DNA of 64,000 nt from Jacaranda mimosifolia (GCA_018894105.1 CM032131.1:2630501-2694500); one strand, 5' to 3'. Shown: positions 9,958-22,544, counted from the stretch's first letter. The notes: a model not told the origin generated them from the sequence alone. Numbers and translations are program-made.

Positions 9958-12900
9958 TTATACATAAAAATTCTTCAAATTTATGGCGTTCCATGGTTGA
10001 GAGAGCTCATTGCCGTTCATGTCTGCAACTCGATAGGCATTGTTCTTTGTTGCCTTGATCATTGAGTATGGTCCTTCCTATTTTGGGTCGAGTTTCCCCA
10101 CGTTCTTCGATACTTAAACCTTTTTGAGGATAAAGTTGCCTACTTTGAAGCTTATTGGTCGGACTCCCTTGTCATAATGTTGTGCCATCTTTGACCTGTA
10201 TCTCTGCATGGTTGTGTATGCTTGCTGACGCAACTCATTGATTTTCTCTAGGTCTAATTCTCTTTTGGAGCCATTCCTGATTGGGTTATAGTGGATCACT
10301 CGAGCAATATGTTGCATGAGTTCTGTTGGGACAACTACTTTCGAGCTGTAGACCAAATTGTATGGGCTGTGGCCGATGGCCATTTGAGGGGTGGTACTGT
10401 ATGCTCAAAGTACATCAAGGAGGTCATCTGCCCAGCTCGCGCCAGTTCCTTCCAGACAAGCTTTGAGAGTCAAGAACTGTTCTGCTCGTGACCTTCGTTT
10501 AACTATTAGCTTTAGGGTTTCCAATCGAGGTGAAATGTTGTCTAATCCCCAGGCTTTTGCACCAACTCCTGGTGCTCTTGCTATAGAATTACGTCATATT
10601 ATCGGATATCAATACCCTGGGCAAATCAAAATGGCATATAATATTTTTCCAAGAAAACTTTTGATGGTCGCGTCGATTATCTTAGGAACCGCTTCTGCCT
10701 CCACCCATTTGGTAAAATATTCGACTGGCACAATTATAAATTTTTGCGAACTTGTGGTATTCAGGAAGGAGCAGACTATGTCTATCCCCTATCGGTCGAT
10801 CAGCCATGAGACCTGGACAGGCACCAGCATTGTCGCAGGTCGGTGGGGAATGTTCGAATGTACATGACAAGATTGGCATTTCTTGGCAAAGTCGACTGCG
10901 TCTTTCACTAAAGTTGGCCAAAAATACCCATATCTAATAATTTTATGGGCTAGTGATTGTCCTTCTGAATTATTACTGCAAATGCCTGAATGGACCTCAT
11001 ATAATACCTCACGAGCCTGCTAGGGTGTTAAGTATCCCAATGGTGGTTCGAAAATTGATCTCCTGTATAACTGGCCATGCCCATTGAGGGCAAATTTAGC
11101 TGTTCGATCTCTGAGCTTGCACGCTCGGACTTTGTCCTCGGGGACTATTACATCTTGCAAATAAGCTTTTATCTCGTTTTGCTGAGAAAGAAGTACTTCT
11201 TCAATATGCCCCAGCAAGTTTTGGTTGGGAACATATATGATGGGTTTGTAGGCGACTAGAAATGTAATGGTTCTGTCTCTAGTCCTTTTTGTCGAGCTAG
11301 CGAATTTTGATAGCACGTCTGCTTGCTCGTTCTATGATTGAGGGACTTGGCTGAGAGTGAATTTTTTCAACTACTGTTGTGTCCTTTTCACCTCTACCAG
11401 ATACTTGGTCATTGTGGTCTCTTTATCCTAAAAGTTTCCTTCGACCTATTAAGCGACTAGCTGGGAATCAATAATGGTTGCTAGCTGTTCGACTCTTCTA
11501 TCCACATCCATCCTTAAGCCAGGGAGGAAGTAGCGGACCTATCAACGTGCAAGGTCCACATGATAGAATCATGTTTGAGTTGGTCAGGCAACTCAAGTCT
11601 TTCAGCGACAAAATCAACTAAAACTTTGGCTTTTATAGCGGTTCGGGGTTGAAAAGTAATACCGAACTGCCCCAATTCAATTGCCCATTTCATCAATCTC
11701 TTTGATATATCTAGCGGTTGATTTGTCAGGACAATAATGGAGTGAGATTGGAAGTAAAGCCTCAACTTCCTAGCTATTGTGACCAAAGCGAGAGCAAATT
11801 TTTTGATCTCCAAGTAGTTGCATTCGGGACCTTGTAAAGCTTTGCTGCAGTAATACACAGGTCGATTGGTGCACTTTATGGTCGAAACCAAAATTGAACT
11901 GATTACCACCATTGAGACTACTAAATAGATGTGCAGAACTCCTCCGACCTCAAGTTTGGCTAGCATTGGGGAGTATTGAAAGCTATTGCTTCAGTTCGAT
12001 TTTCTCCCATTTTTTATGATTTTGAATAATGGTAAGCTTTTGTTAGCTAGTCAGGCAATGAAACACCCCAATGCTATGATTCTCTCGACTAGGCGCTGGA
12101 CGTCTTTGATGGTTCAGGGAGGTGCAACGTCCAAAATGGCCTCGATATTTTGTAAGTTTGCTTCAATACCTTTTTGGCTGACCATTGAGCTTAAGAATTT
12201 GCCTCCTCTCATTCCGAATATACACTTGTTAGAGTTGAGCTTCATTCCAAATGCTCTTAATATTGAGAATGTATGATTGAGGTTGTTAGATGATTTTTTT
12301 CTTTTTCTATTTTGACGATCATGTCGTTGACATTGACTTCCATGGTTTTCCTAATCTCATTTTTTAACATAAAGTTTATGAGCCTTTGTTAAGTTTCACC
12401 TGCATTTTTTAGCCCAAACAGCATGACCAGAAAATAATATACCCCATTGAGGATGACGAAAGAGGTCTTATCCTTATCTTCGGGTGCCATGAAAATCTGG
12501 TAATAACCTTGAAATGCATCCATCATGCTCAATAAATCACAGTCAGCAATAGAGTCTACTAATAAATTTATACAAGGTAGGGGATAAGGATATTTAGGGC
12601 AAACTTTATTCAAATCATTGAAATCATCACACATTCTCTACTTTCCTTCATTCTTAGGGATAATTACTACATTATAAAGCCAACTTAAATATTGAATTTC
12701 TACAATGTATTCTGCCTCTAAAAGTTTGTTGACCTCCTTCTCGATGATTTGGTATCATTTAGCATTGAAGGTTTTTGTCTTCTACTTCACTGGCTTGAAC
12801 CAGGGGTCCACATTCAGGCAGTGGATGAAGAAATGGGATCGATTACTTGGAGATCGGAAGCATTTCGAGCAAAAACATCAAATTCCTCATAAGAAAATCC

Positions 12901-13875
12901 ACCATGAGGCATTCTATGTTGCTGCCCATATCAGTCCCAATTTTTATAGTCTTGTTTGGGTTCCCTAGTTCCAGCTTGATTGTCTTGAATTTGCCGACAG
13001 GCTCGATCCTGGTTTCTTCCAACTTTGTTTTCTTGCTTGGTTGTCATTCCTCAGGTTTTGCTGCTAGGGCATCTCCCAAGGGCTTCAATTTGGGTCGAGT
13101 TTTCTTTTCATTCGTCTCGATCAAAATTGTACAGCACCGCCAGGCTTCTTTCATATTGCGTAAGAGTTTGCATATCCCAGCGGCTGTTGTAAATTTGATC
13201 TTTATATGATAGGTCGAGACAATGGCTCCAAAGTCATTCAATGCTGGTCAACCAACAATGGCCTTATAAGCAAAAGGAGTGTTGATAACCTGGCAATTAA
13301 CCATAAGCGTTCTGCACTGAGGGGCTACCCCAAATGATGTGGACAAACTTATAGATCCTTCGAGGATGATCCCCGATCCCCAAAATCTAATTAGCGGGGT
13401 GTGGATGGGCTCGAATTTCAACTTGCCTATATTTATTCTCTTCAAGGTCGACAGAAAAATGATGTTTGCTGAGCTTCTATTGTCGACCAATACTTTTCTC
13501 ACCTTAAAGTTTGTAATTTCAATAGATAATACTAGAGGGCAATCCAAATTATTGTCGGCCCCTTGATTTTCGATGTGGGAGAGGTTGGCGTTGGAGAAAG
13601 AAATTAGCTCCGCACTGGTCGAAAGCTGGAAGACTATTTTGACTGAAGAAGATTTGGTCGACTCTAGTCTGCGTTGATTTTACCTTCTTGCCGACTTTGA
13701 ATCCCCCTCGGTCGGGCCTCTAGCAATAGTGTCAATTACTCTTCTAACGGGTGGGCGAGGATCATAGGCAGGTTTCTTTCCTTTATCTTCTTTCCTTAGG
13801 TTAACTGACCTTTCTCTATGGGGAGTCTAGTCGGTTACGCTTGCTTCTTGTTGGGCTTTCTCATCAACAAACTTT
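9958..13875 (-). pseudogene. Element 1 pol remnant (protease, RT, RNase H, integrase)
   Basis: Pieces in order on the minus strand. Protease with LVDNRSSANII, a changed DNGSS active site, at about 13250-13550. Reverse transcriptase fragment at 12389-12634 (DDFNDLNKVCPKYPYPLP, FQGYYQIFMAPEDKDKTSF). RNase H at 11514-11966 (VYYCSKALQGPECNYLEI, then VMWTLHVDRSAT, the start of the second RNase H). Linker with LYRRSIFEPPLGYL at 11020-11316. Integrase core remains at about 10450-10920, and the integrase C terminus at 10114-10383 (HSPYNLVYSSKVVVP, RPISFKVGNFILKK). The frame ends in QPWNAINLKNFYV and a stop at 9958. Many stops and frameshifts leave no functional product. The conserved Trp in QPWNA shows what element 2 has lost at 38362. 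Confidence 0.85.
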
Positions 13876-15365
13876 TCAGATGGTATTGTCAATCAGCCTA
13901 TCAATCTTATCGTGGAGGTTGAAACAATCCTCTGTATCATGGCCTTTCTGTCTGTGAAAGTGGCAGTATTTCTTAAATCTTTTCATAGCATCTATCTCGT
14001 TCAGCTTCCTAGGTTTCTTGAGGTAGTTGTCATGATGGATGGCAAACATTAGCTCCTTTTTTACAATATTGAGCGGAGTGTCGTTGTGAAAACGTTTGAT
14101 TAGAGATCGATGATCATCTTTGCGCTGACGGTCATCTTTCTCTTTGGCCTTTCTCTTGTCGGCCTTAGAATTGCCATACTTGAGCTTTTCATATCCTCTT
14201 GAGTCATGTACCTCTCCACGTGGTCGAGTAGTTCTTCTATGGTTCTTGGTCACTCCCTGATCAAAGCATTAGCACACTCTTTATGTCAAAGGCCCAGGAA
14301 GAGCACGCCGATTAGAAATTCAATCGGAGGCTATTGATCTTTAGAAATTTAGTGTTGAATCTGGTAAAAAAATCACAAAGTGACTCTCCCTCATTCTATT
14401 TGATGGTGTGCAAATAGGTGTTGGGGAAGCTTCACCTTCCTCCGATTAGCGAACTGATGGAGGAACTTGCCGCATAACTGGTCGTATGAATAGATTGAAA
14501 TTGGTTCTAACTTCACAAACCAGTCAATCGCGATTCCTTGGAGCGTGGTGACTGGCATCTTAGCGTGGATGTACTCTTTATGCCCATGTAACTACATCAT
14601 GTGCTCGAATTGTAGTAGAAGCTCATTTGGGTTCGTCGAGCCATTGTATCTGGGTAACCTAGTCGGAACTTTAGCATTAACAGTAATTCGTTTGTTGACT
14701 TTCTCTTATATGAATGATGACTCCTTTTCATGACGAAAGTAGGGAGTGCCATCATAATAGGGGTTCCTCTCAGTGTTTCTTTTTGAAATCTCTTCGAGTC
14801 GTCGATTCAATTACTGTAATTGATGGGAAATTTCTTTCCATTCCTCTCGATCAGCCTGGGTTAGGTTTTTATTCATTTGAGGTCTCGCGCTCTCGACATT
14901 TGTCTGAGGTCTCGCACACTCGACCCTATTGCGCTGTGAGGCTCAAAGGGGTCGAACATCATGAACAACAAAATCTGCAACTCTTCCCGAGGAATTGATC
15001 CTGCTTCTTCTCTTGTGAATTGCCCGGGGACTGTCTTTTCATAGAGTGTGTGGTCATTTGGCTTCTAGTCGACCTTTCTCTTCTTTAAGGGGTCTCTCCT
15101 CATGCTAGTGGGTTGAGAAGTGGCGCTAGCAACTGGCCCGGGCTGAGTGTTGTGTCAGTTGAGGGCAGTTGATAGTTGAATTGTGATTTGAGCAGATATC
15201 TGGTTGCTTATTAATTGTATGAGTTGGAGCATGGTCAAAGTGATAATTTGTTCTGGCTGGGCAATGGGCCTCGCTACATCCGACTCTTGTTGGGGTCGAG
15301 GATAAGGGGTTAGGGATCTTCTGTTCTTCTCCCTTTCAAAAAACGGCTCGCCTTATGTTCACCAT
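13876..15365 (-). pseudogene. Element 1 gag remnant
   Basis: The start ATG at 15363-15365 lies about 25 nt after the primer-binding site. It opens VNIRRAV and stops almost at once. Further down, the charged region and the zinc-knuckle-like CHFHRQKGHDTEDCFNLHDKI survive at 13876-14253. Gag would coat the RNA and form the particle. It is interrupted by many stops. Confidence 0.75.
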
Positions 15366-15389
15366 TTTTTGTAGTTGCGGACTCAGTTT

Positions 15390-15405
15390 CCCACAGACGG
15401 CACCA
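15390..15405 (-). other. Element 1 primer-binding site
   Basis: TGGTGCCGTCTGTGGG on the minus strand, two bases inside the 5' LTR end. Element 2 has TGGCGCCATCTGTGG at the same place, so both use the same primer class. I cannot name the tRNA from memory with confidence. Confidence 0.7.
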
Positions 15406-15407
15406 AA

Positions 15408-16215
15408 TAATGAGGTTATAAGTTGTTTGGTAATAGATTGGGCTAAAATCCAATATAATTGACCAGGTGGTAGGTCGAGAGAAGAACTTTGTGATGTACT
15501 GGGCTTGAGTCTTGCAACCAATAGCAAATGTCAGGCTAGCCAAGGGGCCCTCGTCTAATGCACTTTTACGCTCAAGTTAGTAAAATCGACTACAAGATAG
15601 AGCAGCAGAGTGAGAGCTTGAGATGATAATGTGCATACCTTGGGGAGGCTGTCAAATGGGTATTTATAGCCTTTTCCATGTCGTTGATTTGTCTGTGATG
15701 CCCTTGTTGTACAGGAAGGGCATATGTCCTTACTTGAGGATCTTTAAGTTTTTTCCAGCTCGTGTACTATTCCAAGTGGCACTGTCTCCCGCTATCTAGG
15801 ATAAGGTGGTACACTGGAGGCGCGCGCTAGTCTGACGTGGTTGAAAGGGTGGTATGGATGGTGGCATGCGCCATTAATGTGGAGCCACGCTGCTTAGAAG
15901 ATCATTCAATGCGGCTGAGAGGCTATCGCCTCAGTTCAAACTCCTCGATCGAGATGAATACTTCTGCAAGATATCCCCTTAGATTTTAGTTGACAAGATG
16001 TAACTGTCGCAACTAAATCGTCTTGGTCAAGTGAAGGATTGAATATCCTGATGGTTGTCAACCGTAATCTAGTCGACAAATTGAACGCTGGTATTCACTA
16101 TAATAGATAAAGCCCATGATGTTAAATGAGGGTCGATAGGTTGGGCTTGTAGGTAATTGGGCCGTCTTACACCGTATTTCTGTCCCAGTCAAGTATTATT
16201 GGCTATCCCATATCA
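15408..16215 (-). repeat. Element 1 LTR (5' LTR in element orientation)
   Basis: 808 bp, aligned with 5250-6073. It begins TAATGAG (TG changed to TA) and ends CATATCA, followed by the CCCCC target duplication. A good TATAAATA box is on the minus strand at 15661-15668, which would place the transcript start near 15630. Confidence 0.92.
15661..15668 (-). promoter_or_regulatory. TATA box of the element 1 5' LTR
   Basis: TATAAATA on the minus strand within the 5' LTR, followed by ACCC. It corresponds in position to the TATAAAAA box of element 2 LTRs. Confidence 0.6.
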
Positions 16216-16297
16216 CCCCCTTCCTATGTATAATAATGTAAATTTATGTGAGTGTGAAAATATATAAAGAATGTAATAAAAAGCTTTTAACCCAAAA
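16216..16297. repeat. Satellite fragment between element 1 and the copia remnant
   Basis: CCCCCTTCCTATGTATAATA then GTGAGTGTG and AAAGAATGTAATAAAAAGC continue the satellite unit broken at 5249. The unit resumes at about 22150 after the copia element. Confidence 0.6.
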
Positions 16298-16887
16298 TGG
16301 CCAAATATCATAAAATGAAAAATACCCATTGAGAAAATCAAACAAGAACACAAGATTTAATATGATTTGACAATATGCCCATATCTTGTAAGAGATATAT
16401 GAGTTTTATTGATTTCAAATCAAGTCTTAAGTATAATCAAATCCCACAAATCTCACGAAAACACCCAACTCACTTGAATCTATTCTTCTTTAAATGAATC
16501 TCGCACAAAACTAGTTAAGAACAATTCAAAAACTATGAAAATATTGAAAAACTTGATAAGTATGAGGTAGGGCCAAAAATCGAATTTTAGGCCTGTGTTG
16601 CGCAACCCGCTGCAATAACCTCGTTGTTGGGTGCGCGAGATGAAATAAAACTACATAAATAGGCAACAACTACTATGAGGGGCGTAGCCCAGTTTAGATT
16701 ATCCTAGCCCACATCCGTTCCGCACCTACATAGAACTTGCTTGTTGTGTGCTTGGGTGCATGATGTCCTGTCTATGTGAGCTGAGACATTCTCTAACGTG
16801 CAATCCCATCATTCTTTCGTGTTCGATACTTGAATTTCAAGGCACATTTTACAAATCTTCACTTGACTTAAAACTCTATATTCATCA
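16298..16887 (-). repeat. Copia LTR, 3' side
   Basis: Shares with 21609-22150 the run from CATATCATAAAATGAAAAA through GAGAAAATCAAACAAGAACA, TGAGTTTTATTGATTTCAAA and CACGAAAACACCCAACT, to the ACTTGAATTT-GGCA end. It contains the GC-richer GTTGTGTGC-like words also seen in the other LTR. The two copies are well diverged. Confidence 0.7.
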
Positions 16888-16899
16888 TCTCCTTCTCCC

Positions 16900-19800
16900 C
16901 CCAAAAGCAATTATTTGAGCTTACAAACATTCATCAAATCCAAACAATAGCCGAATTTGATCCCTAGACCGGCTTTTGTCAACATATTCATCAAATTGTC
17001 TTAGTCCAATCTTATCGACCAAGATGACTCCTTGATATATTATATTACGAACGAAATGATACCTAAAACTAATTTACTTTGTTCTCTCATGAAATGCCTA
17101 ATTATTCAATAAATGTATTGCATTCTGACTGTCACTAAAGATAATAATAATATTAAAACTTATACATATGTCCTCAGTTAGCCCCTTTAGGCAAATCCTT
17201 TCTTTCACATCTTTAGACATGTACTCAGCCTTTGTTATATAGCCAATGCAACTAAAGATTGGGAAATCGCTTTCCAACTAACTGTGCAACCTAAAACATA
17301 AAACACATCACCTGAATACAAAGCACATAGCGTTCATAAACCTTACGCTGTTCAAATCTCTGCATACTCTAATCACATAACCAACAACTCTAGTTGTAGA
17401 GTTCAATGGGCTATGCATCAAACATTTATCTGTAAAACTCTCAAATACCTCATAACCCATTTCACTATCTGCCAATGCATCTCCCTTGTCTTGTGCATGT
17501 ATCTGCTTACAATATAGACATCATGGAAAATATTTGTCCAAGCGCATACCATGGCATATATCATACAACCAATTGTACTAGCACATTACTGCAAATTAGA
17601 CATGTGCTCCACCTCCATCTCAATGAAATGAGCTATCAGTGTTGTATTAACTTGCTTGGATTTATCCATCAAAAAATTCTCTAGTAGTTTCTCAATGTAG
17701 TTCTATTGAGATAAGTGTGACAACATTAAGTTACTATCCCAAATAATCTTCATACCCAGTATCCTACTTGTTCCACCCTAATCCTTCATCTCAAACTCTT
17801 TACTCAACGAAGCCTCTAATAGATTTATCTCAAACATGTTAGATGCAATCAACATGTCAGCCTATAAAGCGGCAAATAAACGAGAAGACCATCACCACAT
17901 TTGTTGTAATATGCACATGCAATCATAAATGCATGCACCGTATCTATTCTTTACATAAAAGCATCAAATCTTTTATACCAATATTTGGGAGATTGGTTCA
18001 AGCTATATAAAAATCTCTTCAAAAGGCATGTTTGGTCTTGCTTTCCTAAAGCAACGAATCCTTTTAGTTGACTTATGAATATCTATTCCTTCAACTGACA
18101 ATCCGATAATGTTATTTTGACATCTATTTGCTCCAACACTATATCATATAAAGCCAACATATCAAGCGATATAGGAGTCGAAGTGTGCTTCACTATTGTA
18201 AAGAACACTTCATAAAAGTCAACTTCCACTCTCTACCTGAAACCCTTTATAACTAATCATGCCTTATAGCAAACATCCTCAACCCTTAGAATTTCTTCTA
18301 TCTACTTGTAAATCTACTTTCAGCTAATAATTTTCTGACCTTTAGGTATATTAACCAACTCTCATATCTATTATTGTATAAGAATTCTATCTCTTCACTT
18401 ATGGTGTGAGAATCTAGGTGTGAGATGGTCTCAGTATGTGACTGGATCATCTCACATAAACTCATTTACTAAACTCTAGATCTTGTGGCTTATGCTTTAA
18501 CACCCCAACTGTTATGGTGGTCTGATATATCTCCTCTCTCCATACAATAATTCTCAAGTAATTCAGTTCCTTGCTGCTATACTGGTGGTAATGAACTCTC
18601 ACCAGTATCATCTATCACCTCTTGTTTTCCTTTCAAAACACCGTATGGAGTATCAATTTTAAATTCCACTTTCTTTATAATGCCCTCTTAATTGCTTTTA
18701 CCCTATTTTTCTTATTTGTAACATTACATGTTCACTATCTCTATTGATCATCAATGTGGGGACCTTATTATCAATACACCACAAATAATAACCGCTAACT
18801 CTATTTGCATAGCCTAGTAATATGTATTTTCTAGCCCTCGGCTCAAGCTTCACATCATGAACATAAGTGTAGGATGGATACCTGATTACCCTTAAAATCG
18901 AGTAATCAACATGAGAACTTGGTTATACATCCACAAACGTTAAGTAACCTAATGCAGTCGATGGTGACCTATTCACTAAGCAGCACGCTGTGTTCCCTGA
19001 AGTTTTTAGACAACCTAGCTTTAAACAGCGTGTATCTAGCTCTCTTCAAGAGTGTTCAATTAATCCATTTTGCAACCTCATTCTATTGTGGTGTATGTAC
19101 AACTGAGCAATGCCTCACAATCCCTTTCTTGTCCCAAGACTCTTGGAACTCTTTGTTGTAGATTCCATATTATTGTCAATTTCTTTAGCGTTTGATCATA
19201 TTTCCAGTCTGCTTCTATCTTTCACTAGTTGAAATTGATAAATACCTTATCCTTGTACTTCAGTATATACTACCAAACTCTTAGTTAGAATTCATCAATG
19301 AAGATTACCATGTGCGTAGCATTATTCTTTCAGGGGATTTGAAAAGGTCCCAAAAGTCTAAATAGATGTAATCTAAAGTGCCATTAGTACTTTAAACTGT
19401 TGTGTTGAATCCCAAGAATACATTGCTCACAAAAGTCCAACTCTTCAATTTTCTATCCACAAAGTAAACACGATTTGCTCAATTTCAGACATTTCCTTAT
19501 CACTCATATGCCTAAGCCGTATATGCCACAACCTCGTACATATTTTCCAATGTGTGATGATGAAACTACATAAGCACTAGAAATTGTACTACCCTGCAAA
19601 ATATGTAGGCTGTTTCTCTTTCTCCCTTCATAATTATCATACCACCCTTTCAAACCTGTAAAACTCCACCTCGAGCCCTATATTCAAACCTACTTTATTT
19701 AATGTGCCTGGAGAAACAATGCACTTCTTCAACTCAGGAACATGATGCACCTCTATTAATGTCTTCATAATTCTATCATGGATCCTGATACTCATTATGC

Positions 19801-20365
19801 CAACTCCAAAAACTCGGTATTATGCATTGTTTCCCATGAGAATTTTACCACCATCATATTTTATATAGGTGATAAAATAATATTTTCATGAACACATATG
19901 ATAAGGGTAGCTACTGTAAAAAATCAACTCTAGACTACGAAGGCTTTCAACAATATTGAAGATAAGCGCTCCATCATCCCCATCATCAACAACCCCAACT
20001 ACATAATCCCATTTCTAACTAGAAGCTCACCCAAATCCTTTTCTTTTCCATGTTCTGGGTAATTTTGTTTCCAGTTCCCTTTGTCTCCACAGCTAGAACA
20101 TTTATCACTAGACTTAGGCTTGTCTCAAGACTAAGATCAGCCTCTGTTCCTCCCATTTTATTTTGGCCTCCCATCAACAATTAAACCTTCACCATTCTCA
20201 CTATCATTACAACCTATCTTCCTCAATTTATTCGAATTAAATGAAGCTTTCACATTCTCCATTGAAATTGTATTTCCTACACAATATTATAGTCACCAAG
20301 TGCTCAAAAGATTTAGGCAGATAACACAAAAGAATTAATAGCCTAATCTTCATCATCTACTTGAA
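16900..20365 (-). pseudogene. Copia gag C terminus and pol remnant
   Basis: Reading the minus strand from 20365: a gag piece (LCYLPKSFEHLVTIIL-like, with later GLIVDGRPK), then a zinc knuckle CSSCGDKGNWKQNYPE near 20060-20110 with the His and last Cys altered. Next comes the gag-pre-integrase box (IEVHHVPELKKCIVSPGTL) near 19700-19790. The RNase H end of pol lies at about 17020-17260 (YITKAEYM, IFSDSQNAIHLLNN, AFHERTK, IIYQGVILVDKIG, LRQFDEYVDKS). Stops occur throughout. The order fits Ty1/copia. Reverse transcriptase motifs were not clearly readable. Confidence 0.75.
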
Positions 20366-21791
20366 TAGATTCAAGAAAGTTGGGTGTTTTCGTGAAATTT
20401 GTAGGACTCGATTGTACTTGGCACTTGATTTGAAATCAATAAAACTCATAACTCTTTTTGTGGATGTGAACTATATTTAGTCTTGTGTTCTTGTTTGATT
20501 TTCTCAGTAAGTTTTCATTTTATTTTATGATATGTAGTCATTCTAGGTTACGTCAAACTGGTATTAAAGCTTAGTTTGACTAAAGATATCTGTGATAAAA
20601 TATGAGGTAGCAAAATTGGATTAGATAACAACTTTGTTATGGAATATGAAGATGTAAAATATTCTAAGTCAACAAGGTTTGTAAAAACAGCTAAATGGAA
20701 GAGATTTTTGGCTGGAGACGTTTTCATAAGTGGAGAAAGATAAGTTCATGGGGAATGCTTTTGGTACTCTAGTATTAATGATGGCAAACAACGTAACAAG
20801 AGAAGTTACAGTAGAGTACAATAGCATGATTATGGTCTAAGATGGAGAGTGTGTATACGACGAAGTCACTCACAAACTAGATGTATTCGGAATGGTGACT
20901 TTACACCCTCAAAATGAAGAAAGGTATATCTAGTAAATAACCTATTGATTGATTTAAGGGTTAATTGCAGTCACCCCCCAACCTATGGCATCCTTTGCAC
21001 ATTGCCCCCAACCCCTAAAATGAGCAATTGTGGTGTTTGAGAACATTTTAATTAGTTTAAGTGGTAAAATTTTGTCAATAAATGAGCAAATGTAGTGTTT
21101 GAGAACATTTTAATTAGTTTAGGTGGTAAAATTTTATATTGACAACGGTTGGGGGGCCATGTGCAAAGGATGCCATAGGTTGGGGGGTGACTGCAATTAA
21201 CCCTTAAATCAATCAATAGGTTATTTACTAGATATACCTTTCTTCATTTTGAGGGTGTAAAGTCACCATTCCGAATACATCTAGTTTGTGAGCGACTTCG
21301 TCGTATACACACTCTCCATCTTAGACCATAATCATGCTATTGTACTCTACTGTAACTTCTCTCGTTACGTTGTTTGCCATCATTAATACTAGAGTACCAA
21401 AAGCATTCCCCATGAACTTGTCTTTCTCCACTTATGAAAACGTCTCCAGCAAAAAATCTCTTCCATTTAGATGTCTTTGCAAACCTTGTTGACTTAGAAC
21501 GTTTTGCATCTTCATCTTCCACAACAAAGTTGTTATCTAATCCAATTTTGCTACCTCATATTTTATCACAGATATCTTTAGTCAAACTGGGCTTTAATAC
21601 TAGTTTGATGTAACCTAGAATGACTACATATCATAAAATAAAAAACTTACTGAGAAAATCAAACAAGAACACAAGACTAAATGTAGTTCACATCCACGAA
21701 ATGAGTTATGAGTTTTATTGATTTCAAATCAAGTGCCAAGTATAATTGAGTCCCACAAATTTCACGAAAACACCCAACTTTCTTGAATCTA
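20366..21791. repeat. Large inverted repeat: two ~590-bp arms around a MITE
   Basis: 20366-20957 is the reverse complement of 21204-21791 with only scattered mismatches. Examples are TAGATTCAAGAAAGTTGGG at 20366 and its complement ending at 21791, and GGAATGCTTTTGGTACTCTA in both arms. Each arm holds part of the copia LTR, its end, the primer-binding region (TGGTATTAAAGC in the left arm, TAGTATTAAAGC in the right) and leader or early coding sequence. The right arm is in its natural place next to the 5' LTR and the left arm is the extra inverted copy. A 61-codon open frame in the right arm (complement of 21337-21522) has no recognised domain. Confidence 0.9.
20958..21203. mobile_element. 246-bp MITE at the palindrome centre, with an internal 62-bp tandem duplication
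   Basis: The ends are GGGTTAATTGCAGTCACCCC and its complement, giving inverted ends of about 56 bp (20958-21013, 21147-21203). The middle holds two tandem 62-bp units (from 21018 and 21080, each starting AAATGAGCAA and including GTGTTTGAGAACATTTTAAT). The termini resemble those of the Mutator-like elements at 28244 and 33341 (GGGATAATTACAGG...CCTCCCC). It is therefore probably a deletion derivative of the same family. Confidence 0.65.
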
Positions 21792-22150
21792 GTTTCTTTT
21801 TGTTGAATTTCGTAAAAAAACTGAGAAAACATCAAAAAACCTAATGAATATGAGTTTGGGCCAAAAAATAAACTTTGGGCTTGCATTGCATGCCCCAACA
21901 CAACAGCCTCACCCTAGAGCAAGTGAGATGGAAGAAAACTGCCAAAATAGGTAGTAGTTGTTGCACCTAAGTGCAAGGAGGCACACTCGTTGTGCCCCCG
22001 CATAGCACTATGCCTATGCACGTAGGGGTGCACTTGTTGTGCCCTTCGGGGCACTTGTTGTGCCTATGTGCGCTGGGCATATACTTCGACACTATGTCTC
22101 ACAATTTCTTTATCTTCAACACTTGAATTTTGAGGCATGTTTCATATATG
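21609..22150 (-). repeat. Copia LTR, 5' side
   Basis: Begins TGTAACCTAGAATGAC next to the primer-binding-like site at about 21591-21602. It aligns with the left LTR up to GAATTTTGAGGCATGTTTCA; the outer end after about 22148 no longer matches and satellite sequence begins. Confidence 0.65.
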
Positions 22151-22275
22151 ACTTATTTTTTGATGATTTAGAAAATTAAAAATTTCACAACTAATAAATT
22201 ATTGAAAATTTCAAAGTTCGAATAAAATCCCTTGCTCTATATAATAGTATAAATTTTTTCTATTTGTCTAATTCA
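22150..22275. repeat. Satellite fragment, block 4
   Basis: TTTTTGATGATTTAGAAAATTAAAAATTTCACAACTAAT and the later CCCTTGCTCTATATAATAGTATAAA are the satellite landmarks in order. They continue the unit left at 16297. Confidence 0.6.
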
Positions 22276-22544
22276 CATGCAGTAATTTGCTAATAACTTT
22301 CCCTACGTTGAATTTTCTTTCTTTTTTCTTCTTCTTCTCTCTTTTTCTTTTCTTTTTTGTTTTTTTATTACTCTTTTCAACTTTCACAAATAACATAATT
22401 CATTTAACATCAAAATTTGAAACTGGAAGAATTGTTGACTAACTCTATCCTTCCTCTCAAGAGAAATCATTTAACATATCATTCCATAATTTTTTACTTT
22501 TTACCTTTATTTTTTCTATGCACACATGCATACATGTTGGACAA
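22276..22544. other. Intergenic with a polypyrimidine tract
   Basis: About 22311-22376 is an almost pure C/T run (TTTCTTCTTCTTCTCTC type). No gene is seen. Confidence 0.5.

Larger units (their letters stand above)
5250..16215 (-). mobile_element. Element 1: Ty3/gypsy LTR retrotransposon, TAT-type, decayed but structurally complete
   Basis: Two LTRs in direct orientation (5250-6073 and 15408-16215) flank a primer-binding site, gag, protease, reverse transcriptase, RNase H, integrase, a tandem-repeat block, an antisense ORF on the opposite strand and a polypurine tract. The target duplication is CCCCC (5245-5249 and 16216-16220). The order gag-PR-RT-RH-IN, a YYCSKALQGPE-type RNase H followed by a second DGS-type RNase H, and an antisense ORF between integrase and the 3' LTR point to the TAT/Ogre-like lineage. 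LTRs are roughly 85 percent identical by eye in the part compared, so the insertion is much older than element 2 (33996-44726), which belongs to the same family. Confidence 0.92.
16298..22150 (-). mobile_element. Ty1/copia LTR retrotransposon remnant with internal inverted duplication
   Basis: Related LTR sequences in the same orientation lie at 16298-16887 and 21609-22150. Between them, on the minus strand, are gag C terminus, pre-integrase and RNase H remnants. A purine tract (TTTTGGGGGGAGAAGGAGA on the minus strand, about 16888-16906) lies next to the left LTR. A primer-binding-like AGTATTAAAGC lies next to the right LTR. Satellite sequence flanks both sides. The N-terminal half of gag is missing; in its place stands an inverted copy of the 5' LTR plus leader. 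Pol is too decayed to function. Confidence 0.8.

Noticed and set aside
15390..15405. tRNA gene at the primer-binding site
   Set aside because: Only a 16-base complement is present, with no cloverleaf around it.
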